34,075 bases of DNA from NCBI GenBank assembly GCA_024276095.1, contig JAJRXW010000141.1, positions 1 through 34,075 of the forward strand, read 5' to 3'. Made by a program: the position numbers and the translations under genes. Under the pieces are notes generated by a model. The model saw only the letters and a program-made list of their open reading frames with translations. It made no database searches and was not told the DNA's origin. Position 1 is the stretch's first letter, and each line of letters opens with the position of its first letter. This DNA comes from Gammaproteobacteria bacterium. Its GTDB lineage: Bacteria; Pseudomonadota; Gammaproteobacteria; Steroidobacterales; GCA-2729495. This document shows, piece by piece, positions 1-9,101 of this stretch.

Positions 1-239
1 GACAGCTCGGGATTGTACAAAGGCCGTGCTGCCGCGGCTTTGTACGCCTCACTCGCCTCGAGTGCCGAACGGGCCGCCCGGACGCGCGGGTTGGTATCGA
101 CCACGGTTTGTACGAACCGCGTCAGCGCCGGGTCTGCCACGCTCAGGGGGGCATCGCCGGAGCCCTGCGCGACAGCTGTAAAAGAATTGAATATCAGGGC
201 GCCCAATAGCAGGACGCACCCTTTTGTGGGTAGTTGCAT
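1..239 (-). CDS. TolC/CzcC-family outer membrane efflux protein, N-terminal part (runs off the window edge)
   Basis: Reverse-strand read from ATG at 239 with no stop: MQLPTKGCVLLLGALIFNSFTAVAQGSGDAPLSVADPALTRFVQTVVDTNPRVRAARSALEASEAYKAAAARPLYNPEL. Signal peptide followed by the NPxVxAARxALEAxxAxxxAAxxxLYNPEL pattern typical of TolC-like proteins. Confidence 0.75.
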   Translation of the reverse strand, partial: MQLPTKGCVLLLGALIFNSFTAVAQGSGDAPLSVADPALTRFVQTVVDTNPRVRAARSALEASEAYKAAAARPLYNPEL

Positions 240-318
240 AAGTCATGTTCCGGAAATCGTGCATCGACACGCATGCCGAAACGAACCGGCAGGCGCAGGG
301 GCGCAATAGGAATAGGAC

Positions 319-675
319 TCAGGCGTTCGGTGGTGGTGTCGGTGGCGCCTGCGCGTAGGTCAGAAGGTAGGGCATGACGCCATACCGGGGATCCGCCACA
401 CCGGCCGGCGCGGCAGCTACCGCAAACGATACGGAGATACCTGCGACATGGCCGTGGCAATAGTGCGTGTCATGCTCGTCCGGGTCGACATCCGTACCGG
501 TATCGGCAGACATCGACTTCGTCACATCGACCTGGCGGGCCTGGCCATCATCGTGCGGATGGCTGACGCTGACCCGATCGGCCGCGCCGTCCATGCTCAA
601 AAAAAGCAGGGAAAGTACAATGAAATTACTCAGCAGGATCCGCATAGCGGGCATAGGATACCCTATTTTCTGCAA
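319..675 (-). CDS. Small secreted His/Asp-rich protein, CzcI-like, upstream of the efflux gene
   Basis: 118 aa ORF with N-terminal hydrophobic signal, then HPHDD...DPDEHDTHYCHGH. Same strand and directly upstream of the TolC-like gene. Confidence 0.55.
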   Translation of the reverse strand: MQKIGYPMPAMRILLSNFIVLSLLFLSMDGAADRVSVSHPHDDGQARQVDVTKSMSADTGTDVDPDEHDTHYCHGHVAGISVSFAVAAAPAGVADPRYGVMPYLLTYAQAPPTPPPNA

Positions 676-858
676 ACCTGTGTGTGATCTGCGTTCACCG
701 GGGTCGGGCTTCGATACGATGCCCCCTGGTACCGGCCCCGGCTGCCCTTGCGTGCTTCCCGCCGGGTGATGCCGAATGCTGCCGGCGCCCTGGATCCACC
801 ATCCTCCAGCGGTTCGTTCTACATGGTAAATTAGGGTGTGTTGACGGGAGAACCAGCC

Positions 859-3012
859 ATGCTATCGAGAACGCTACTGACCTTTTTACTGCTGTCTGTA
901 TTCCTGGCCGGCTGCGCCCGCACCGACGAAGGCCAGCCGGCATCGGTCGAACAGCATGAAGCAGCGGCCGACCCTTACCTGTGGCTGGAAGAAGTAGACA
1001 GTGAGCGGGCGCTGGACTGGGTTCGGGAGCAAAACGCCGCAACCGATAAAACACTCAGGTCTGACCCCCGCTACGCCGTCTACCGGCAGGAGACGCTGGC
1101 CATCCTGACGAGTACGGACCGGATTCCATCAGGTTCTCTGCGCGGCGGTTATGTCTATAACTTCTGGCAGGACGACACGCACGTGCGCGGCATCTGGCGC
1201 CGCATCAGCCTGCAGGACTATCGAAACAACAGCACAAAATGGCAGATATTGCTGGATCTGGACAAACTGGCCGAGCAGGAAAACGAAAACTGGGTATGGT
1301 CGGCTCGCGATATCCGGTGCCTGCCACCCCGATATGAACGTTGCATGATTGCCCTGTCGCGCGGCGGAGGCGATGCCAATGTCAAGCGCGAGTTCGACGT
1401 GCGCAGCAGCAGCTTTGTCGAAAACGGTTTCCGCCTGCCGGAGGCCAAGTCCGGTGCACTGTGGGTTGACGAAGACACCCTGCTCGTCAACACGGACTTT
1501 GGCCCGGACTCAATGACGGACTCCGGATATGCACGGGTCGTCAAGCGCTGGCGGCGAGGCACGACACTGGAGTCCGCTGACACGCTGTATACCGGCGAGC
1601 GCTCGGATGTCTGGGTCGCAGCAAGCGGACTGTTCGATGACTCGGGTGTCGTGCCGCTGATCAAACGTGCGGTATCGTTTTTCGAGCAGGAAGTATTCCT
1701 GGTCACCAAAAACAACGCCCTCATTCGTCTGCCAACACCCCGGCAAGCCGCGATCAAAGGCCTTTATCGCGGCCAGCTGCTGGTCGAACTGAGCGAGAAC
1801 TGGCCGGTAAACGGCGAGGTTTACGCCCAGGGCAGCCTGGTCTCTTTTTCGCTGGCAGATTTTCTGCAGCACGATAAAATCGACACTGTCCATACGCTGT
1901 TCCTGCCTGCTGAACGCACCAGCCTGCAACAGGTGCGCACCACTTCAGATGCAGTCATGGTGACGGTACTGGACAACGTCATCGGAAAACTGATGGCCTA
2001 TACATTCTCGCAGGAAGCATGGCACGGACAAATGGTGGAGATGCCCGACATGGCCATGGTCAACCTGCACTATGGAGGTATCGCGGAACCGGCGGTTTTT
2101 GCCGACGTGGAAAGTTTCCTGATCCCCGACAGCCTCTATCTCGTTGACAGCCGGTCGCTCGCTGCGGAACGGATCAAATCCGTACCGGATCGCTTCGATG
2201 CCGCCAATGCAACAGTCAACCAGTACAATGCCGTAAGCGCCGACGGCACACGAATCCCGTATTTCATCGTGCAGCCGGCGAACAGCAAGCCGGACGGATC
2301 GACCCCAACCCTGCTGTACGGCTATGGGGGATTTCAGATCTCCAGCACCCCGGCTTACCTGGGCACGACCGGCAAGCTCTGGCTCGAACGCGGGGGCGCC
2401 TACGTGGTGGCGAATATCCGCGGCGGCAACGAATTCGGCCCGCAGTGGCATCGAGCGGCAATGCTTGAAAACAGGCAGCGCTCCTACGACGATTTCATCG
2501 CTGTCGCCGAAGACCTGATCGCCAGGGGCATCACCTCTCCGGAGCGTCTGGGCATCTATGGCAGAAGTAACGGCGGTCTGCTGGTGGGCGTTGCATTGAC
2601 GCAGCGGCCGGATCTTTTCAACGCCGCTGCCAGTTTCGTTCCGCTGCTCGACATGTTGCGGTATACCGAGTTGCCCCCTGGTGCGAGCTGGATGGCCGAG
2701 TACGGCGATCCAGCCGATCCTGAAATGCGCAGGATCATTTCGGCGTACTCGCCCTACCAGAATATCAGGGCCGACGTAAAATACCCGAAGGCTCTTTTCT
2801 ATACTTCCACCCGCGACGATCGCGTACATCCCGGGCACGCACGAAAAATGGCCGCACGCATGCTGGAAAACGGCCATCCCGTCTACTACTACGAAAATAT
2901 GGAAGGCGGGCACGGTGGCGCCGCGAACCAGCTGCAGCAGGCGGACCTGCAGGCGCTGCTGTACGTCTACCTGACTCGCCAGCTCATGGATGACGCGGGG
3001 CGCGGTGATTGA
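859..3012 (+). CDS. Prolyl oligopeptidase family (S9A) serine peptidase, putative lipoprotein
   Basis: Start at ATG 859 gives MLSRTLLTFLLLSVFLAGCARTDEG (lipobox LAGC). C-terminal half has YGRSNGGLLVG nucleophile elbow, YTSTRDDRVHPGHARKMA and EGGHGG catalytic-region motifs. Confidence 0.9.
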   Translation: MLSRTLLTFLLLSVFLAGCARTDEGQPASVEQHEAAADPYLWLEEVDSERALDWVREQNAATDKTLRSDPRYAVYRQETLAILTSTDRIPSGSLRGGYVYNFWQDDTHVRGIWRRISLQDYRNNSTKWQILLDLDKLAEQENENWVWSARDIRCLPPRYERCMIALSRGGGDANVKREFDVRSSSFVENGFRLPEAKSGALWVDEDTLLVNTDFGPDSMTDSGYARVVKRWRRGTTLESADTLYTGERSDVWVAASGLFDDSGVVPLIKRAVSFFEQEVFLVTKNNALIRLPTPRQAAIKGLYRGQLLVELSENWPVNGEVYAQGSLVSFSLADFLQHDKIDTVHTLFLPAERTSLQQVRTTSDAVMVTVLDNVIGKLMAYTFSQEAWHGQMVEMPDMAMVNLHYGGIAEPAVFADVESFLIPDSLYLVDSRSLAAERIKSVPDRFDAANATVNQYNAVSADGTRIPYFIVQPANSKPDGSTPTLLYGYGGFQISSTPAYLGTTGKLWLERGGAYVVANIRGGNEFGPQWHRAAMLENRQRSYDDFIAVAEDLIARGITSPERLGIYGRSNGGLLVGVALTQRPDLFNAAASFVPLLDMLRYTELPPGASWMAEYGDPADPEMRRIISAYSPYQNIRADVKYPKALFYTSTRDDRVHPGHARKMAARMLENGHPVYYYENMEGGHGGAANQLQQADLQALLYVYLTRQLMDDAGRGD

Positions 3013-3022
3013 TTGCACGCCG

Positions 3023-3886
3023 TTATACCAGGCGGCCCAACCGGTAGTCCTCGACTGCCTGTTCTATTTGCGCCCGGGTGTTCATGACGAACGGCCCCCA
3101 GTTGGCTATGGGCTCGTTGAGCGGGTTTCCGGCCAACAGCAGTAAAGACGTTTTCTCCCGACACTGTATGCGTACCCCGTCGCCGGTGCTGAAATGCCCC
3201 AACTGCCGGGACCCGATCGACTGACGGCCTCCCTCATCGCTGCAGATATCGGCGCATCCTTCGTATACATACGCCACCACGGTTTTGCTCCTGTCAATAT
3301 CGAATTCGACGCCCGCCCGTTCCGGCAGCTGTATATCAAAGTAGTCCGGTTTCGTATTGACACCCAGAACGGCGCCTTGTGTATGTTGCAGTCCCTGCCG
3401 GAACGTTCCCGCGATTACTTTGACGGTGACGCCCTTATCCAGGGTTGCCAGGGGAATCTGCTCCGGCGAATAACTCCGGTACCGTGGCTCACTCATTTTT
3501 TCGCCGGCGGGTAAGTTGATCCACAGCTGGAAACCGTGCATCAGCCCTTGGTCCTGCTCGGGCATTTCCGAATGCAGAACGCCGCGACCGGCGCTCATCC
3601 ACTGCACTCCACCGGAACCGATGACACCCTCATTGCCCAGATGATCACGATGGCGCATGCGGCCTTCCAGCATATAGGTCACCGTCTCGAATCCGCGGTG
3701 CGGGTGCTCGGGAAAGCCACCGATATAATCTGCTGCATCGTCGGAGCGGAATTCATCGAGCAGCAGGAACGGATCGAAAGTATGCAGCCGCCCCCGGATC
3801 ACCAGGCGCTGAATCTTCACACCGTCGCCATCCGTCACGGCGTGGCTGTCATGGACAGCCTGCAATCGGCGATATTGAGCAGCCAC
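3023..3886 (-). CDS. Pirin family protein (YhaK-like)
   Basis: FDPFLLLDEFRSDDAADYIGGFPEHPHRGFETVTYMLEGRMRHRDHLGNEGVIGSGGVQWMSAGRGVLHSEMPE is the canonical pirin cupin core. Confidence 0.93.
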   Translation of the reverse strand: MAAQYRRLQAVHDSHAVTDGDGVKIQRLVIRGRLHTFDPFLLLDEFRSDDAADYIGGFPEHPHRGFETVTYMLEGRMRHRDHLGNEGVIGSGGVQWMSAGRGVLHSEMPEQDQGLMHGFQLWINLPAGEKMSEPRYRSYSPEQIPLATLDKGVTVKVIAGTFRQGLQHTQGAVLGVNTKPDYFDIQLPERAGVEFDIDRSKTVVAYVYEGCADICSDEGGRQSIGSRQLGHFSTGDGVRIQCREKTSLLLLAGNPLNEPIANWGPFVMNTRAQIEQAVEDYRLGRLV

Positions 3887-4842
3887 TACGCACCCCCCTG
3901 AATCCGATCGCGATCATGGGCACGGCTGAAATCCAGTACCGGACCGAACGGAACGATCTGTGTCGGGTTGATCGTGGTCTGGCTGACGTAGTAGTGCGTC
4001 TTGATGTGATCGAAGTTCACCGTATCGACAATGCCTTCGACCTGGTAGAGCTCCCTGACGTAGCCGGACAGGTTCGGGTAGTCCTCGATCTGCATGCGAT
4101 TGGTTTTGAAATGGGCATAGTACACGGCGTCGAAACGTATCAGGGTCGTAAACAAACGCCAGTCCGCTTCGGTGATCTGCCCGCCCATCAAATAGCGTCG
4201 TCGCCCCAGGCGCTGCTCGATCACATCGAGCGCATCGAACAGGCGGCTGAAAGCGGCTTCATAGGCCTGTTGCGACGTGGCGAAACCCGCCCGGTAGACA
4301 CCGTTGTTGATATTGTCGTAGATGAACCGGTTCAGATCGTCGATCTCCGCCTGCAGCGCCCGAGGGTAGTAGTCGGTGCGATCACCGGTCAGCTCGTTGA
4401 AAGCGCTGTTGAATATCCGGATGATTTCAGCCGATTCGTTGTTCACGATGGTGCGCTGTTGCTTGTCCCAAAGGACCGGCACGGTAACGCGCCCGGAATA
4501 CGCCGGATCGGCACTGGTATAGACCTGGGACAGGCAGTCGATGCCGGCTATCGGGTTGTCCCGGGAAACGTCGGAAAATACCCAGCCGCGCTCCAGCATC
4601 TTCGGATCGACTATGGTGATACCGACCAGATGCTCAAGTTTTTTCAGGCGGCGAAAAATGATCGTGCGGTGGGCCCAGGGGCAGGCGAGCGAAACAAACA
4701 GATGGTAACGCCCTGCCTGTGCTTCAAACCCCGGCTCGCCGATCCAGTGGCGAAACTGCGAGTCCTGTCGAATGAATTCGCCACCGGTCGATGTCGTGTC
4801 ATACCAGTCCGTGTTCCATTGCCCGTCGATGAGCAGTCCCAT
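3886..4842 (-). CDS. Glutathionyl-hydroquinone reductase / ECM4-type glutathione S-transferase (YqjG-like)
   Basis: Preferred start at 4842 (MGLLIDGQWNTDWYDTTSTGGEFIRQDSQFRHWIG). Contains SLACPWAHRTIIFRRLKKLEHLVGITIVDP and GGQITEADWRLFTTLIRFDAVYY. Confidence 0.92.
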   Translation of the reverse strand: MGLLIDGQWNTDWYDTTSTGGEFIRQDSQFRHWIGEPGFEAQAGRYHLFVSLACPWAHRTIIFRRLKKLEHLVGITIVDPKMLERGWVFSDVSRDNPIAGIDCLSQVYTSADPAYSGRVTVPVLWDKQQRTIVNNESAEIIRIFNSAFNELTGDRTDYYPRALQAEIDDLNRFIYDNINNGVYRAGFATSQQAYEAAFSRLFDALDVIEQRLGRRRYLMGGQITEADWRLFTTLIRFDAVYYAHFKTNRMQIEDYPNLSGYVRELYQVEGIVDTVNFDHIKTHYYVSQTTINPTQIVPFGPVLDFSRAHDRDRIQGGA

Positions 4843-4882
4843 AACGCTTCTCCTGATAAAGCCGTGTTCGCCCGCAGCCAGA

Positions 4883-5329
4883 CTAGTCCCGAGGACCGAT
4901 GATGCCGTCCGCAGAAAGGGCCCCACCGCCCTGGATCGCCAGTGCAGTGGTAGCCGCGAACAGGGCCAGCGCGTATTCGATACCGTTGTCGGCAAGGAAA
5001 AACCCGTTGCCCAGGTGCACGACAGCAAGGCCGACCAGCATCGTAAAAGCTCCGACTGCCGCCGCCGGCCGGGTCAAAAGACCCAGAATCAGGCCCAGCC
5101 CGCCGAAAAACTCGGCGCTGCCCGCCATCAGCGCCATCAGGTAAGCGGGTTCTATCCCCACCGAGGCCATCCATCGGGCTGTCCCGTCCAGGCCATAGCC
5201 GCCAAACCAGCCGAACAGTTTTTGCGCCCCATGAGCGAACAGAATCGTACCGACCGGAACCCGCAAAACCAGGCCCGCGACACCGGCATCGGTGCTGAGC
5301 AAACGTCGAATGATGACTGTCATATTCAT
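4883..5329 (-). CDS. DoxX family membrane protein (YqjF-like)
   Basis: 148 aa: LRVPVGTILFAHGAQKLFGWFGGYGLDGTARWMASVG...GLGLILGLLTRPAAAVGAFTMLVGLAVVHLGNGFF, typical DoxX. Confidence 0.9.
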   Translation of the reverse strand: MNMTVIIRRLLSTDAGVAGLVLRVPVGTILFAHGAQKLFGWFGGYGLDGTARWMASVGIEPAYLMALMAGSAEFFGGLGLILGLLTRPAAAVGAFTMLVGLAVVHLGNGFFLADNGIEYALALFAATTALAIQGGGALSADGIIGPRD

Positions 5330-5416
5330 CTCTCCTTTATTTATTCAGTAATCATGTTGTCTATATATATTGTCATTCCTTGTGTTTCATAAGACAATCG
5401 AACTTTTCTGGCTAAT

Positions 5417-5437
5417 ATATTCAATTAATCTGAATAA
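5417..5437. promoter_or_regulatory. Candidate LysR-type regulator operator between the divergent genes
   Basis: Dyad TATTCA-N7-TGAATA (5418-5436) in the AT-rich intergenic region between the DoxX and LysR genes. Confidence 0.4.
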
Positions 5438-5450
5438 TCAGGCAGCCTGT

Positions 5451-6338
5451 ATGAAACACGCTCTGTCCCTGGACGCCCTGGAAGTGCTCGATGCGATCGA
5501 CCGCAAAGGCAGCTTTGCCGCTGCCGCCAATGCACTGTACCGCGTACCGTCTGCAGTCACCTACAGTGTGCAGAAGCTCGAAAACGACCTCGGCGTCGTA
5601 TTGTTCCGGCGGGAGGGACGCCGCTCACTGCTCACTCCGGCGGGAACACTCCTGCTGGAACAGGGTCGTGAACTACTGGCGGCAGCGGAACGCCTGACGG
5701 AAACCACCCGGCAGGCACACAGCGGCTGGGAGTCCCGGCTCAATATCGCCATTGATTCCATCCTGGACTTCGAACCGTATTATCGCCTCATCGAGCGGTT
5801 CTACCGGCTCAAGCCGGACCTTGAAATCAATATTCATGAGGAAGTGCTGGGAGGAACGTGGGAGGCTGTGATCAAAGGTCGGGCGGACCTGGCCCTGGGT
5901 GCGGGCGAACCGCCCACCAACGCGCGGGGACATCGATCTGTCGTGATGAATACCGTGCAATGGATATTCGCGGTACCTCCCGGACATGAGCTGGCACAGC
6001 GAATGCTGCCGGTCAAACCGGCGGATATCGAGTGTTTTCGCGCCGTGGTGGTCCGTGACAGCTCGCGGCAGTTCGCCCCGTTGAGCGCGCGTCTTTTCAG
6101 TAAGCAACCGGTATTGAGCGTCCCGACACTGAGCGAAAAAATCCGGGCCCAGCAAATGGGACTGGGAGTCGGGTTTTTGCCAAGGCATCGTATCGAACAC
6201 CTGCTGGAAAACAAAACCCTCGTGGAAGTACCGGTAGAGAAAAGCACCCCCGATACAGCCCTGCACATGGTATGGAAATCGAACAACAAGGGGCGCGCTC
6301 TGCGCTGGTTCGTCGATGCGTTCAAGCAGCCATGGTGA
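5451..6338 (+). CDS. LysR family transcriptional regulator (YhaJ-like)
   Basis: MKHALSLDALEVLDAIDRKGSFAAAANALYRVPSAVTYSVQKLENDLGVVLFRREGRRSLLTPAG: LTTR helix-turn-helix. The start at 5451 is preferred over the 5370 ORF start. Confidence 0.92.
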   Translation: MKHALSLDALEVLDAIDRKGSFAAAANALYRVPSAVTYSVQKLENDLGVVLFRREGRRSLLTPAGTLLLEQGRELLAAAERLTETTRQAHSGWESRLNIAIDSILDFEPYYRLIERFYRLKPDLEINIHEEVLGGTWEAVIKGRADLALGAGEPPTNARGHRSVVMNTVQWIFAVPPGHELAQRMLPVKPADIECFRAVVVRDSSRQFAPLSARLFSKQPVLSVPTLSEKIRAQQMGLGVGFLPRHRIEHLLENKTLVEVPVEKSTPDTALHMVWKSNNKGRALRWFVDAFKQPW

Positions 6339-6366
6339 TAGGATTGCCGCCTTTGACCGACTGTCC

Positions 6367-6402
6367 AGCCGGAACCTGCATTTGGGGTTCCGGCTGTTTT
6401 TA
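6367..6402 (+). terminator. Rho-independent terminator after the LysR gene
   Basis: Perfect 10-bp inverted repeat AGCCGGAACC / GGTTCCGGCT followed by gtttttat. Confidence 0.85.
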
Positions 6403-6455
6403 TCGGAGCATTCCCGTTCTGAGCCGGCCCGCAGCCCTCGATCGTGCCAAGGCTG

Positions 6456-6866
6456 TCATTGCTTGTTGGGCGCCAGGCGCCAGGTATCGTCATCCGCCTT
6501 GCATGCCCGGAAAACAGAGCGGCCGGTCTTGTCTCCGGCGGCAATAAAAAAACGCACTGTGCGGCAAACGGTGTCGTAATCCCGATGTGTGTCCAGCACT
6601 GTAATTTCGCCAAAGTGCCCGGTGCCCGCATTGCGCCAACTCACGGTTTCCCCATCTTCCTCGCTTTCGAGTGCAGTGACGGCAGCCTCCTTCAGGAAAC
6701 GGCGATCTTCACCATCCAGATTGCTTATCGGAGCATTGCGCAGAAACATCAGGTTAGCGGCCTGCAACGACCCGCATGCCAGCAACGCGACCACAACCCA
6801 GGAATATTTCCAAGAATATTTGCCCACGGCAGGCTCCCGCCCATCAGTCTTCCGGACCACGAGCAT
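6456..6866 (-). CDS. RT0821/Lpp0805-like surface antigen domain protein
   Basis: Signal segment then LDGEDRRFLKEAAVTALESEEDGETVSWRNAGTGHFGEITVLDTHRDYDTVCRTVRFFI..CKADDDTWRLAP. Confidence 0.6.
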   Translation of the reverse strand: MLVVRKTDGREPAVGKYSWKYSWVVVALLACGSLQAANLMFLRNAPISNLDGEDRRFLKEAAVTALESEEDGETVSWRNAGTGHFGEITVLDTHRDYDTVCRTVRFFIAAGDKTGRSVFRACKADDDTWRLAPNKQ

Positions 6867-6976
6867 AGCCTACAACGCCGGCCTGCCAAAGCCCCAATCG
6901 ACCGGAACGGGCAAACCCGGCACCTCTCCCGGTTACCCGAAGATGATATAATCGGCAACCCGGTAGCAGACAAGAA

Positions 6977-7645
6977 ATGCGAGTCAATATGAACGGATCC
7001 AGCGGTCGATATGCAGTCTTGGTATTACTCAGCACCGCCATTCTGTTTGCATGCTCTACGACAACCACAACGGTCAGGAAAATCTACGAGAACCCCGATT
7101 TCGACGGTGCCCCTTTCAGTCAGTTCCTCATTGTCGGGATATCGGAGAACCGTGACTCGCGCCGGCACTACGAGACCATGATGGTCAGTGCGCTCGCCGA
7201 TCATGGTATCAAGGCCGTTGCCAGCACCAGGGTAATGAAACCGGGCGTTCCCATGGACCAGCATACCGTCGCGGCGGCAGCAAAAGAGTCCGGATCCGAC
7301 GCAGTCCTCGTGGCGCGTCTCAAAAGCGCACAGACCGAAGCGCAAATCGTCAAGGGGCCAACCTCTGTGAAGATACAACCCAACAGCGGCAACCCGATCA
7401 ATTTCTCCGACTACGACTATGAACCCATGCAGTTCCGCTATAACTATGAAACCATGCAGAATCCGGATTCCCTGGAGATAGAGCGCACTGTCGTCGTCGC
7501 CACCGATGTTTACGAGGTCGCCAGCGGCGAAAAAGTATGGGGGGTAGAGTCCACGACCTTCGACAAGAAAGGCATGCACCAGCTCATTGACAGTGAGAGC
7601 AGTGCGGTCGTGAGGCAATTGAAGCGTGACGGGCTGGCCCGCTGA
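6977..7645 (+). CDS. Hypothetical lipoprotein (DUF4136-like organisation)
   Basis: N-terminal lipobox-like LLSTAILFACSTTTTTV. Remainder is a conserved-looking periplasmic protein with no certain family assignment. Confidence 0.6.
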   Translation: MRVNMNGSSGRYAVLVLLSTAILFACSTTTTTVRKIYENPDFDGAPFSQFLIVGISENRDSRRHYETMMVSALADHGIKAVASTRVMKPGVPMDQHTVAAAAKESGSDAVLVARLKSAQTEAQIVKGPTSVKIQPNSGNPINFSDYDYEPMQFRYNYETMQNPDSLEIERTVVVATDVYEVASGEKVWGVESTTFDKKGMHQLIDSESSAVVRQLKRDGLAR

Positions 7646-7718
7646 TCCGGATATTTCAGCCGGCGCGATCAAGGCACGGAAGCTCTGTGCCGGCGCCGGC
7701 AGATAACTTCAACCGCTC

Positions 7719-9101
7719 CTAACGGGTCTGCTCCCAGCCTCCGCCCAGCGCCTTGTACAGCTCCACGATTGCGACCAGTTGTTCGCGACGGGTAGTCGAT
7801 TCCGCCAGTTCGGCGTTGAATAACGAACGTTCCGTATCCAGCACTTCCAGATAGCTGGTCACACCGCCGTCATAGCGTGCCCGGGACAGTTTTGCCGCAC
7901 TGCGCGCCGCCGCAACCTGACGTTGCCGCGCAGCGAGTTCGTCGGCGCGAGTGCGAATGCCGATCAGCGCATCCTCTACTTCGCGGAAACTTTGCAATAC
8001 GGTTTGCTCATATTCCCGGAGCAGCTGAACGGTACGTGCTTTTTCGATCTCGACCTGCCGTTTACTCTTGCCGGCATCGAACAAGGGGCCAAACAGACTT
8101 GCACCCACGCCCCAGGTGGTGGCATCGCTGTTGTTGAAATTCGACAACTCACTGCTGGCCAGTCCGAATGCGCCGGTCAGATTCAGCGTCGGCAGGCGCA
8201 GTGCCTGCGCAGCACCGATACGTGCCGTTTGCGCCGCCAGTGCCTGCTCCGCCTGCCGGACATCGGGCCGGCGCTGCAACAGCTCCGCAGGCAGTCCCGA
8301 AGGCACCGCAGGCGCCTGAAGAGGGATTTCACCGGCATTGCGATTTCTCAGCACCGGAGCAGGATTACGGCCCAGCAGCACACTGATCAGGTTTTCGGTT
8401 TCGACAATCTCCCGCCTCAGTGCCGCCAGTGCGACCACGGGCTCGACTTCTTCCATCTCGGCCTGGTTGACATCAAGCAACGGGACCGTGCCCTTGTCAA
8501 AACGGGCGCGAACGATTTCAAGTGAATTGCGCCGGCTGCGCAGCGTTCGGGCAGAAATGATCTCGCGCCGATCGGCGTCCTGCAGCCGAAGATACGCCGC
8601 TGCAAGATCCGCGACCAGCGTTACGATAACCGTGCGCCGGGCTTCTTCGGTCGCCAGCAGTTCGGCACGCGCAGCTTCCGTAGAGCGACGCAAGCGTCCC
8701 CAGATATCGACTTCGAATGACAGATCGCCGGCCAGGCGATACTGGTCGACGATACCCGGATCGGGCACGGTCGCCCCGGCATCTCCGCGATTTGCGGCAG
8801 CACCGATATCGACCCGCGGCAACTGGTCGGCGCGGACAAAACCAAAACGCGCGCGCGCCTCCTCGACCCGTGCGGCTGCAACCGCAACATCCTTGTTCTC
8901 TTCCAGCGCGATGGTAATCAGGTGCTGCAGGCGTTCGTCGCGGAACAGCTCCCACCAGGCCAGGTTGGCAATGGACTCCCCGTCGTCAATGTGATGAGCA
9001 TAGCCTTCCGGCACCGGCAAATCCGGACGCCGGTAGTCCGGCCCAAGCGTACAGCCGGCCACCAACAGCATCACACCGACCGAAAGAACCCGGCTGATCA
9101 T
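7719..9101 (-). CDS. NodT/OprM-type outer membrane factor of an RND efflux system, lipoprotein
   Basis: VAGCTLGPDYRRPDLPVPEGY..., ELLQRRPDVRQAEQALAAQTARIGAAQALRLPTLNLTGAFG, FREVEDALIGIRT..., SRARYDGGVTSYLEVLDTERSLF. Confidence 0.93.
   Translation of the reverse strand: MISRVLSVGVMLLVAGCTLGPDYRRPDLPVPEGYAHHIDDGESIANLAWWELFRDERLQHLITIALEENKDVAVAAARVEEARARFGFVRADQLPRVDIGAAANRGDAGATVPDPGIVDQYRLAGDLSFEVDIWGRLRRSTEAARAELLATEEARRTVIVTLVADLAAAYLRLQDADRREIISARTLRSRRNSLEIVRARFDKGTVPLLDVNQAEMEEVEPVVALAALRREIVETENLISVLLGRNPAPVLRNRNAGEIPLQAPAVPSGLPAELLQRRPDVRQAEQALAAQTARIGAAQALRLPTLNLTGAFGLASSELSNFNNSDATTWGVGASLFGPLFDAGKSKRQVEIEKARTVQLLREYEQTVLQSFREVEDALIGIRTRADELAARQRQVAAARSAAKLSRARYDGGVTSYLEVLDTERSLFNAELAESTTRREQLVAIVELYKALGGGWEQTR

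Noticed and set aside
1945-3018. 357-aa minus-strand ORF opposite the prolyl oligopeptidase
   Set aside because: Antisense shadow ORF; composition rich in H/R/G with no domain signal.
3916-4902. Long plus-strand ORF (328 aa) opposite the GST gene
   Set aside because: Antisense shadow of the convincing ECM4-type GST frame in high-GC DNA; no recognisable motifs.
7664-7710. GC-rich hairpins (GGCACGGA-agc-TCTGTGCC) between convergent genes as a terminator
   Set aside because: Good stem but no U-tract on either strand; not called.
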